Shown here: positions 8,632-15,711 of the stretch, piece after piece
Layout: each line of letters starts with the position of its first letter
How positions within the stretch are numbered: the stretch's first letter is position 1
The notes under the pieces: generated by a model
Databases searched by the model: none
Seen by the model: only the letters and a program-made list of their open reading frames with translations
Told to the model about the DNA's origin: nothing
Program-made: the position numbers and the translations under genes
Source of the DNA: Ferdinandcohnia sp047246645
GTDB lineage: Bacteria > Bacillota > Bacilli > Bacillales > Bacillaceae_L
Length of the DNA: 64,000 nucleotides
NCBI RefSeq assembly: GCF_047246645.1
Contig: NZ_JBFOKR010000001.1
Coordinates: forward strand, 186,001-250,000
Direction: 5' to 3'

Positions 8632-8665
8632 AGATAAGGTTCAACCCTGGATCTTATCTTTTTTT
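8632..8665 (+). terminator. Terminator-like hairpin upstream of the VOC gene
   Basis: AGATAAGGTTC pairs imperfectly with GGATCTTATCT and is followed by seven T. It lies about 70 bases before the VOC start codon, so it could act as an attenuator. No known regulatory RNA was recognised. Confidence 0.55.
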
Positions 8666-8704
8666 CTTGCTATTTTATTATAGCGATGTAAAATAGCAAG
8701 AAAA
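8662..8704. repeat. 16-bp perfect inverted repeat
   Basis: The arms TTTTCTTGCTATTTTA (8662-8677) and its exact complement (8689-8704) are separated by 11 bases. The structure directly follows the hairpin at 8632 and precedes the VOC gene by 30 bases. Confidence 0.75.
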
Positions 8705-8733
8705 AATATAAAGCATAGATAGGGGAGTATGGT

Positions 8734-9489
8734 ATGGATTTTTTGTTTGATCATGTTGTTCATTATGTTAAAGACCCATATAAAGCTATGGCGGATTTTT
8801 CTGAATTAGGTTTTCACACTACGCCTGGTGGTCAACATGACTTTTGGGGAACTTATAATACATTATGCTATTTTGACAATCTATCTTATATAGAGTGGAT
8901 AGGATTAGAGTCTTTACAGGTTGCCAAAAACGCAAAACATCCTTTTAGTGAACATCTCTTGGAGGACTATGAAGTGGGAGAGGGATTATCACAAATAGCA
9001 TTCCGCACTTCAGATATTGAGAAAATAAAGCAAGAGTTAAATCGAAAAGGATTAACAACAATAGGACCACTTCCTGGTTCAAGAATAAGACCAGATGGTA
9101 CTTTGTTAAAGTGGTCAATGTTATTCATAAAGCACCAACTTCCAATGCCATTTTTTATTCAGTGGGGTCAAACGGATGCTGAAAGAAAGCAAGAACTCAT
9201 ATCAAACAATATAGTAAAGCCTCAGGATAAAAAACTATCTGAAATTTGGTATGCTGTTACAGATTGTGAAAAAACAGCTTCTTTATGGGGTGAAATGTTT
9301 AAGGGGAGAGTAAGTGATGATGACGACAATATGGGTCTATTAAAGAAGGTAGAGCTGCCTTTCATAGACGTTTACTTTTGCGAAGACTCTGACCAAATTA
9401 ACTCTAGAGGGCAACGACCTTATAAAGTTGGTATTCATCCTAGTGCTGGTAAGGAAGTAATTAAATATGGGGCGATTTATAATATTTAG
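8734..9489 (+). CDS. VOC-fold (glyoxalase-like) protein
   Basis: A 251-residue protein with the Glyoxalase_3-like VOC fold. The first half opens FLFDHVVHYVKDPYKAMADF, followed by TPGGQHDFWGTYNTLCYF and YIEWIGLE, which hold the usual His and Glu metal ligands. The second half repeats the pattern more weakly (LSEIWYAVTDCEKTASLW). Members act in metal-dependent isomerisation, lyase or dioxygenase chemistry, but the substrate cannot be told. ATG 8734 follows a TAGGGGAG site. It is followed by a 400-base repeat element. Confidence 0.75.
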   Translation: MDFLFDHVVHYVKDPYKAMADFSELGFHTTPGGQHDFWGTYNTLCYFDNLSYIEWIGLESLQVAKNAKHPFSEHLLEDYEVGEGLSQIAFRTSDIEKIKQELNRKGLTTIGPLPGSRIRPDGTLLKWSMLFIKHQLPMPFFIQWGQTDAERKQELISNNIVKPQDKKLSEIWYAVTDCEKTASLWGEMFKGRVSDDDDNMGLLKKVELPFIDVYFCEDSDQINSRGQRPYKVGIHPSAGKEVIKYGAIYNI

Positions 9490-9517
9490 AATTAAGAAAA
9501 TAAATATGTTTTACAAG

Positions 9518-9947
9518 GTGATTGGAGCGCATGGCAGGAGACTCCTCGAAATGCTTTGCATTTTCTTCGTGCGTGGGAGATTTCAAAGGAGCCTATCAAA
9601 GTCCTGCGGGAAAGTCAAAGGATCGTCTACTAAAAGCCGCCACGTCCTGTGGCGAACGTAGACGTCAGCACATCCTGTGCAGAGTCAGGTGAGCCCCCGG
9701 AGGAGCCTGCGACGTGTCTAGCTTCAGCGGCTAGAAACTCGAGAAATTTCAACTCCTCCGTCAGAGGCAAAAAAACGCCTCTTTTGTCAGAGTCTCCGAC
9801 GCACAGGATGTGCTAGTGCCGCCAAAGCCACAGGACGTGGCGTTATTGGCGGCCAATTTCCACGTTTCTGACCAAGCCGCTTCAGCATTTCAGTGAGGAG
9901 GCTCACGGTCCGCCCGCGGAAAGCGAGTGCCAGGAGTGGAAATCACC
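9518..9947. repeat. Dispersed repeat family 1, large copy with GGTGATT/AATCACC ends
   Basis: A GC-richer block of about 430 bases between two plus-strand genes, bounded by the inverted heptamers GGTGATT (9518-9524) and AATCACC (9941-9947). It contains modules seen elsewhere in the window: the GCACAGGATGTGCTAGTGCC and CCACAGGACGTGG palindromes, and an inverted version of the AAATGC...GCATTTTCGAGGA module found at 46160 and 51385. Short open frames inside it are not genes. Confidence 0.8.
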
Positions 9948-10015
9948 AAACTTTGTACCTTTTACTCATTCAAAGAATATTAGCAAATGGAAACAACCTG
10001 TTAAAAAACCATTAA

Positions 10016-10046
10016 AAAAAAGAACCAACATTTGTTGGTTCTTTTA
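10016..10046 (+). terminator. Terminator-like hairpin after the repeat block
   Basis: AGAACCAACA pairs perfectly with TGTTGGTTCT, with A-runs on the left and T-rich sequence on the right, so it may work in both directions. It may end the VOC transcript. Confidence 0.75.
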
Positions 10047-10084
10047 TTATTGGGCGAAAAATTAACTTTTTTTACATAATTATT

Positions 10085-10275
10085 ATTGCCGCGGTAGATT
10101 TGAAAATCTTAAACAACGAAAGCCCTACCTCTCTTTCGTCCTTTCGGCTCCGAAGCCGGTCCAGTGTGAATAAGTCTTTCTCAAATGTAAAAGATAAAAT
10201 AAAGATAACTCGGCGATTTGCACAATCATTTAAGCAACGCAGTGCAGTGTGCCGTAGTTTGAACAAATGCGAAAA
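10085..10275. other. Structured intergenic block upstream of the sensor kinase
   Basis: This interval holds several nested inverted repeats: GATT/AATC at 10097-10108, ACGAAAG (10116-10122)/CTTTCGT (10133-10139), CGGCT (10145-10149)/AGCCG (10154-10158), and a two-part stem CGGC (10211) with GCCG (10251) enclosing GCAC with GTGC. Its right half (CTCGGCGATTTGC... GTGCCGTAGTTTG) resembles repeat family 2. It has 64-codon frames on both strands without ribosome sites, so I do not call a protein. It may be a structured RNA or a decayed repeat. Confidence 0.45.
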
Positions 10276-10396
10276 AAAATTTCCGTCAATATAACTTATC
10301 TATATAAAAATTATGTTTTTAAAGTTTTTAAGAGGAACACAGAATTATAATTATAATGTATAATAGTTGCATTGTCAAATTTATGAGGTGCTAACA

Positions 10397-11668
10397 ATGT
10401 TTACAAAAATGAATAGAATCAACTTATCTCTTCTGTATTTTATTGCAAGCCTTATTTGGATCATAGCTACCGAATTTTTAATTGATGAATTTCAATTTAC
10501 GGAAGAGGTTCATCAGTATATACAGTTTGGTAAAGGTTTGCTTTTTGTCTTTTTTACGACTGCACTTATACATATTATTTTAAAGAAGCATGAAGCTTTT
10601 AAACGTGCTTCAGAGGAACATAATGAATTATCTACCCTCATTAATGCTATGCCTGACTTTGTTTGTTTTAAAGATGGAGAAGGAAGATGGATTAGAGTAA
10701 ATGAGTTTGGTAAGGACTTATATCAACTACATGGAAAACCTTACAAAAATAAAACTGATGCAGAATTAGCTAGAATGTTACCTTTTTTTCGAGAACCTTT
10801 TTTAGGGTGTGCAGTTTCAGATGAGGAATCATGGAAGAAGGGTAAAACAACAAGAGTAGAAGAATCTTTCCCTCTTCCAACAGGAGAGGTGAAAACCTTC
10901 GATGTGATTAAGGTTCCATTATTTTTCGAAAGTGGAAAAAGAAAGGGACTCGTCACGATAGGAAGGGATATTTCAAAGGTTAAAGAGGCGGAAGAAATTG
11001 CTTTACGTAAAGAAAAACTTTCTGTTGTTGGAGAATTAGCAGCAGGAATTGCACATGAAATTAGAAATCCACTTACTTCCATAAAAGGATTCATTCAACT
11101 ACAAAAGGAAACGAAACAGGCGACAGATTTCACCGATATCATTCTTTCGGAATTGGATCGTATAAACCAAATTGTGAGTGAATTATTGGTCTTTTCAAAA
11201 CCACAGAGTAAGATATTAAAGAAGTTTAAAGTAAAAGAATTAGTCGATTATGTTATTAAACTTACATCACATGAGGCGATTCTACATAATGTTGAAGTAG
11301 ATGTTGAAAATAATGTGCAGAAATCCCTACTTTATGGCGATTTTAATGAATTAATACAAGTTCTGGTGAACGTCGTGAAAAATTCAATTGATGCTATGCC
11401 TGATGGAGGAAAGGTAAGAATTCGAACGAGAGAAATTGAAGACAAAATACAAATCAGAGTTACAGATATAGGAGTTGGAATCCCTGAAGAACGTCTTGAG
11501 AAATTAGGCGAACCATTCTTTACGTTAAAAGAGAAAGGAATGGGATTAGGACTCACAATGAGTAATAAAATTATACAAGATCATAAGGGAACCATGAAAA
11601 TACTTAGTAAAGTGGGATGGGGCACGAAAGTAGTCATTACATTGCCTGCTGCGCCTAGAGATTATTAA
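10397..11668 (+). CDS. Membrane sensor histidine kinase with PAS domain (sporulation-kinase type)
   Basis: A 423-residue kinase. Two membrane helices occupy about residues 8-60 (LSLLYFIASLIWIIATEFL and FGKGLLFVFFTTALIHIIL). A PAS domain follows (INAMPDFVCFKDGEGRWIRVN to TIGRDISKV). The dimerisation and phosphorylation helix GIAHEIRNPLTSIKGF holds the active histidine, and the ATPase domain has NVVKNSIDAMPDGG, DIGVGIP and GMGLGLT. It resembles the phosphorelay kinases of Bacillus and has no linked response regulator, which is usual for them. ATG 10397 is preferred, with GAGGTG at 10385-10390. An in-frame TTG at 10367 lies inside the leader. Confidence 0.85.
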   Translation: MFTKMNRINLSLLYFIASLIWIIATEFLIDEFQFTEEVHQYIQFGKGLLFVFFTTALIHIILKKHEAFKRASEEHNELSTLINAMPDFVCFKDGEGRWIRVNEFGKDLYQLHGKPYKNKTDAELARMLPFFREPFLGCAVSDEESWKKGKTTRVEESFPLPTGEVKTFDVIKVPLFFESGKRKGLVTIGRDISKVKEAEEIALRKEKLSVVGELAAGIAHEIRNPLTSIKGFIQLQKETKQATDFTDIILSELDRINQIVSELLVFSKPQSKILKKFKVKELVDYVIKLTSHEAILHNVEVDVENNVQKSLLYGDFNELIQVLVNVVKNSIDAMPDGGKVRIRTREIEDKIQIRVTDIGVGIPEERLEKLGEPFFTLKEKGMGLGLTMSNKIIQDHKGTMKILSKVGWGTKVVITLPAAPRDY

Positions 11669-11685
11669 GTGATACACTTCTAAAG

Positions 11686-11709
11686 AAGGACTTCAAAAGT
11701 CCTTTTTTT
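11686..11709 (+). terminator. Terminator after the sensor kinase
   Basis: AAGGACTT pairs with AAGTCCTT, followed by a T-run. Confidence 0.85.
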
Positions 11710-11840
11710 GTTGCTGTTTTTGTTTGGCTTAGGTGTTGTTCAAATTAAATAGATGTTGGAAAATAGTAAACTTTTTGATAAATTTAAATTATCATAGATT
11801 TTAGTATGTGTTTTTTATGAATGTAAACTAGGAGGCCATT

Positions 11841-12788
11841 ATGGTAAAAGAAAATGTAAACAAGATTAAGCAAAATATAGGGAAAGTTATTATTGGTAAA
11901 GAAGAGGTTGTCGAACTAGTACTTAATTCTCTTATTAATAAAGGGCATATTTTACTAGAGAGTGTGCCGGGTACTGGAAAGACAATGCTAGCGAAGAGTT
12001 TTGCAAAATCTATAAGTGGAACTTTTAAACGTATCCAATTTACCCCTGACGTTCTTCCAAGTGATGTAACAGGAATTCAATTCTTTAATCCAAAAGAGCA
12101 AGAATTTCAGCTGCGTCCGGGTCCGGTTATGACGAATATTCTATTAGCAGATGAAATTAACCGTGCGACTCCTAGAACTCAATCAAGCTTACTTGAAGTT
12201 ATGGAAGAGAGACAAGTTACAATTGACGGAGAAACTATTAAACTTCCAAGTCCATTCATAGTAGTTGCTACACAAAACCCAATCGAGTCACAACAAGGAA
12301 CTTTCCCTCTACCTGAAGCACAGATGGATCGCTTCTTTGTTCAAATTGACTTAGGGTACCCAAGCTTTGAAGAAGAAAAGCAGATTATGAGAACATATCG
12401 TCAAAACAACCCAATTGAAGAAATCCTTGAGGTTCTTTCTAAAGAAGAGATTGAACAAATGCAGAATGAAGTACAGCAAGTAAAACTCGCAGATGATGTT
12501 GAGGATTATCTTCTTCGTGTGGTCCATGCAACAAGACAGCATACAGATGTGGAGGTGGGTGTGAGTCCACGTGGTACACTAGCTCTAATGAAGGCTGCAC
12601 AAGGGCGTGCTTATTTGGAAGGAAGAATGTTTGTTACGCCTGAAGATATTAAATATATGGCTCCGTACGTTATTTCTCACCGACTAGTATTAACAATGGA
12701 AGGTTCGCTTAAGAAGACGGGTCGTCAGGTAATTCAGGAATTACTCTCTACAATTTCTGTCCCTGTGGAAGCGGGAGCTGTTAATTAA
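11841..12788 (+). CDS. yeaC: MoxR-family AAA+ ATPase
   Basis: A 315-residue AAA+ ATPase of the MoxR family. Walker A is ESVPGTGKTMLAK near residue 38-50, Walker B is ILLADEINRATPRTQ, sensor 1 is VVATQNPIESQGTFPLPEAQ-like, and the C-terminal lid has GVSPRGTLALMKAAQ. MoxR ATPases are thought to work with VWA or DUF58 proteins as chaperones in assembly or activation of other complexes. The ATG follows AGGAGG. It overlaps the DUF58 gene by one base (TAATG), so the two are translationally coupled, as in the yeaC-yeaD pair of B. subtilis. Confidence 0.93.
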   Translation: MVKENVNKIKQNIGKVIIGKEEVVELVLNSLINKGHILLESVPGTGKTMLAKSFAKSISGTFKRIQFTPDVLPSDVTGIQFFNPKEQEFQLRPGPVMTNILLADEINRATPRTQSSLLEVMEERQVTIDGETIKLPSPFIVVATQNPIESQQGTFPLPEAQMDRFFVQIDLGYPSFEEEKQIMRTYRQNNPIEEILEVLSKEEIEQMQNEVQQVKLADDVEDYLLRVVHATRQHTDVEVGVSPRGTLALMKAAQGRAYLEGRMFVTPEDIKYMAPYVISHRLVLTMEGSLKKTGRQVIQELLSTISVPVEAGAVN

Positions 12789-13978
12789 TGGATTGGAAAC
12801 GGCAAATTTCGCTTGGAAATGAATTGTCCTATCTGTCGATTCTATCCTCCATTTTTTTACTAACAGGAATTCTAGCACAGGCATTTTTACTAGTATTTGT
12901 CGGTTTACTTTTTCTATTATTTGTATTTGCGAATCGCTACTATTTAAAAAATATTGGCACACAATTATCGGTGTCTGTTAATAAGGAACAAGTTAAGCTG
13001 TTTAAAGGTGAAGATAGTAATTTTGCATTAACGCTAAACCAAAAAGGTAAACTACCAATCTTGAATGGCCAAATTCGTTTAACTGTTGATTATATTGTTG
13101 GATTTCAAGAGGAAAGACAAATCTTAGAAACAGAACAGGTGGAACTTACACTTCCGGTTTCTATTTTAGGTAGAAAATCATTCTCTATTGAATTGCCGTT
13201 TGAAGGAAGAAAAAGAGGAGTTGCAAGGATTCGAACTCTTGAGGTTATTATTCCACATATGTTTGGTTTTGGAGAAGTTTATCTTCAGCTTATTAAGCCG
13301 ATTCCATTCGAGACAGTTGTTTATTCTTCACCTGTTTCTGTTGGAGGTATTGAAAAAATCGTTCCGAAACATCAAGGCGATTATCCACTAAGAAAATCTT
13401 ACTTTGAAGATATGACGGCTTTAGTCGGAGCAAGAAGCTATGTACCTACTGATCCATTTAATCGAGTTCATTGGAAAGCAAGTGCTCGTACTAATGAGTT
13501 ACAGACAAAATTGTTTAATCGAACTGCTCAGTTCTCTTGGACAATCATGATAAATGTACGTGAGAGGAAATTAGAGCAATATTTAAGTGGACTAACATTT
13601 TTATTGGAATCAGCCACGATAAAAAGCATCCCTTTTGAGATTTTCGTAAATGTACGAAAAGCTGGTAAATCCCCTTATATTCATGTTCCTATGGGATCGG
13701 GAAGGGAGCATCTTGCTAAAGCATTGGAATTAATTGCACGGTTAAGTAAGCATAGTGTTACGATTCCATTTCATTATATGATTCACGCAGTTGAGAGACA
13801 GCAGATTCTATCTCCTTATATTATTATGTTAGGAGAAATCGAAGAAAATGAGCAGATGCTACTGCACGGGTTTTCAAAAAAGGGTGTAGATTGTTTTAAG
13901 GTTGTTGAAAATGAAGAAGCTATCTATCTAGTCAAAGCTTCTTCAACTGAGAGGAGAGTGAACTCTCATGCAATCTAG
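12788..13978 (+). CDS. yeaD: DUF58-domain membrane protein
   Basis: A 396-residue protein with a pair of membrane helices at about residues 14-50 and a DUF58 domain. The signature is GARSYVPTDPFNRVHWKASARTNELQTKLF (shortened: RSYVPTDPFNRVHWKASA) at about residues 215-245, leading into a VWA-like fold. It is the standard partner of MoxR ATPases. The ATG overlaps the MoxR stop codon by one base, and its 3' end overlaps the next gene by 11 bases. The three genes thus form one coupled operon. The cellular role of the family is not settled. Confidence 0.9.
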   Translation: MDWKRQISLGNELSYLSILSSIFLLTGILAQAFLLVFVGLLFLLFVFANRYYLKNIGTQLSVSVNKEQVKLFKGEDSNFALTLNQKGKLPILNGQIRLTVDYIVGFQEERQILETEQVELTLPVSILGRKSFSIELPFEGRKRGVARIRTLEVIIPHMFGFGEVYLQLIKPIPFETVVYSSPVSVGGIEKIVPKHQGDYPLRKSYFEDMTALVGARSYVPTDPFNRVHWKASARTNELQTKLFNRTAQFSWTIMINVRERKLEQYLSGLTFLLESATIKSIPFEIFVNVRKAGKSPYIHVPMGSGREHLAKALELIARLSKHSVTIPFHYMIHAVERQQILSPYIIMLGEIEENEQMLLHGFSKKGVDCFKVVENEEAIYLVKASSTERRVNSHAI

Positions 13979-15194
13979 CAAAGTGTTTGTAAAAACCTAT
14001 CAGTATGTTATGGAAGTCATATTACTTTATATTCTATTAACTCTATTCTATATTCATACAGAAGTTTTACCGCCGATTTTACCTTTTGTTTTTATTACTC
14101 TAGGTGGGGCGTTATTGATTGCGTTTTTATTGTCACTCATGAAATCTAACACTCCCTTTTTCTTTATAATTTTGACTATACCGTTACTTGCTCTAGTAAG
14201 TAGTGAAATTGGATTAGGGTTTGGTGTGAGCCTAGTACTTGCTGCAGTTGTTTGCTATCGAATTGTCATCCATACTCAAAAAACACCAAAACTTACAGAA
14301 TCGATATTATTGAATATTAGTCTGCTATCAGCTGGTTTGGTGTTTTTTGCAGCAAAAGTTCAAGGCTATATTTTTAGTGACATCATTCTATACTTGGTTG
14401 TAACGCAATTACTTTTCTTTATGCTAGGCAAGATAATGTCAGGTGTTTTAAATAGTACACTTATGTCTAAAGAAAAAGAAGTAAAGAAACAGTCTTGGTC
14501 AATGATAGGGATATTTGGTGGTTTATTAGGTGGTGCTGTACTTCTTTCTGTTTTATTTCCAATCATTTTTGTAAAAGGGTTATCTTTCATTGCTTCTCTT
14601 ATTGGAAAAGGGCTTTATTTCGTTTCTACACCTCTTTTTAATGCTGTAGATAATATCGATTATAGTGCCCGCTCTAAAGGAGAAAGTGTTGGCTCAATTA
14701 ATTGGCCGGAAAATGAAGAAGAGAAGATGACGTGGATTGAACGATTAGCTACTTTTGATATTTGGATGATTCTATCAATTATCGGGCTACTTATCTTAGC
14801 TGTTCTTATCTTACTGATTGCAAGAAAACGTCTTGTTAAGGAACCAGTCATTGTAGCAGACTCCTTTCATTATTCAACAACGACTCAGTCAGTGGATGCA
14901 CCAAGGCGTAAGTGGCAACGTGTAAAAAGACAAACACCACAGGCTAAAGTAAGAAAGTTAATACTTGAACTTGAGATTCTTTCAGCGAGCAAAGGCCTTG
15001 GAAGATATCATCATGAAAATGTGACTGAATGGTTAGGAAGAAACAATTTCTTGGATTTTCGTCTTGTTGAATTATATGAACGAGTTCGTTATGGAGATGA
15101 AGAACTAACAGAGGAAGAAAACCAGGCCTGTGAAGAAATCGTAAAACAAGTTAAAAATAATATTCGAAGTTTAAAGAAAAATAAAGGTAAATAA
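13968..15194 (+). CDS. Multi-span membrane protein with DUF4129-type tail, lacking the transglutaminase domain
   Basis: A 408-residue protein with about eight membrane helices up to residue 225, a further helix at about 265-285, and a soluble tail with KVRKLILELEILSASKGLGR and HHENVTEWLGR that fits DUF4129. In the B. subtilis operon the third gene, yebA, has the same frame of membrane segments and tail but carries a transglutaminase-like domain (about 730 residues in all). Here that middle domain is absent and only a short extracellular loop (VDNIDYSARSKGESVGSINW) is left. No frameshift was seen, so this looks like a stable shortened form. The start is ATG 13968 with GAGGAGAG. Confidence 0.75.
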   Translation: MQSSKVFVKTYQYVMEVILLYILLTLFYIHTEVLPPILPFVFITLGGALLIAFLLSLMKSNTPFFFIILTIPLLALVSSEIGLGFGVSLVLAAVVCYRIVIHTQKTPKLTESILLNISLLSAGLVFFAAKVQGYIFSDIILYLVVTQLLFFMLGKIMSGVLNSTLMSKEKEVKKQSWSMIGIFGGLLGGAVLLSVLFPIIFVKGLSFIASLIGKGLYFVSTPLFNAVDNIDYSARSKGESVGSINWPENEEEKMTWIERLATFDIWMILSIIGLLILAVLILLIARKRLVKEPVIVADSFHYSTTTQSVDAPRRKWQRVKRQTPQAKVRKLILELEILSASKGLGRYHHENVTEWLGRNNFLDFRLVELYERVRYGDEELTEEENQACEEIVKQVKNNIRSLKKNKGK

Positions 15195-15221
15195 AAGGGC
15201 CATTTTTGGCCCTTTTATTTG
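15192..15221 (+). terminator. Terminator after the DUF58 operon
   Basis: AAAAGGGCC pairs with GGCCCTTTT, followed by T-rich sequence. Confidence 0.85.
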
Positions 15222-15241
15222 TGAAAACTAGTTGCTTATAT

Positions 15242-15370
15242 CTATTTTTTGTTCTTCTTTTTCTGCTTCTTAGGGGTCCCTGAGATTTCCTCTCCAAACT
15301 CCTCATTACTTGATACGTTAGGATTAGCTACTTCTTGGCTTACCTTGTTTTGTCTACCTTTCTTTGCCAT
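15242..15370 (-). CDS. Small basic protein, 42 aa (MAKKGRQNK...)
   Basis: Read on the minus strand, ATG at 15368-15370 opens a 42-residue frame ending at 15242, preceded by a run of six G (GGGGGG) as ribosome site. The product starts MAKKGRQNKV, has NEEFGEEISGT in the middle and ends in a lysine-rich stretch. It resembles the 60-residue product at 26510-26692 (MAK-R/K start, (N/D)xEFxxE core, KK-rich end). Similar short hydrophilic proteins are common in spores, so a spore role is possible, but this is inference. Confidence 0.55.
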   Translation of the reverse strand: MAKKGRQNKVSQEVANPNVSSNEEFGEEISGTPKKQKKKNKK

Positions 15371-15416
15371 TTCTATCCCCCCTTTTCATAGATGTCATAT
15401 GCATTCTTATTATGTC

Positions 15417-15557
15417 TTATGTAGAAATAAAAAATCGCGTTTTTCGTGAATTATGTTTATTGCAATTGTCAAGAGGATCTATGAAAAGGATTACTGTCCC
15501 GGATTCGTGTACTTCATAAAAAAGGTAAGTCTGATTCGTTGTCGTAAAAGTTGGCAT
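15417..15557 (-). pseudogene. Remnant of an alpha/beta-hydrolase (N-terminal 46 aa)
   Basis: A short minus-strand frame of 46 residues begins MPTFTTTNQTYLFYEVHESG and continues TVILFIDPLDN. This matches the start of alpha/beta-hydrolases, where the pattern is a short strand, YYEVHGSG and then LFIHG with the oxyanion loop. Here HG is replaced by DP and the remaining 200 or more residues, including the catalytic triad, are absent. A GGAGG site (TTGGAGGTTGAGGGA) still precedes the ATG. I read it as a truncated gene. Confidence 0.4.
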
Positions 15558-15711
15558 TCCCTCAACCTCCAAATCTTGTTGTATTGAAATCATATTTTAA
15601 AATTTTCTGTAAAATATAAATCTTTTTGTCGGAAATTGTGGAAAAATCATGTAATTTCCAGTATAATGAAAACGAATTTATCCTAGGTCTTGACTTCTAA
15701 GGAGGGCCACC

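Noticed and set aside
9467..9661. Open frames inside the repeats (9467-9661, 46016-46261, 60974-61561)
   Set aside because: They lie in repeat DNA with palindromes, have no ribosome site and no protein-like composition.
10085..10275. Known riboswitch (c-di-GMP, c-di-AMP, SAM or guanidine type) before the kinase
   Set aside because: I could not find the conserved bases of any of these classes, so no class was named.
10072..10294. 64-codon frames on both strands in the structured block
   Set aside because: No ribosome site on either strand; the conserved pattern is hairpins rather than codons.
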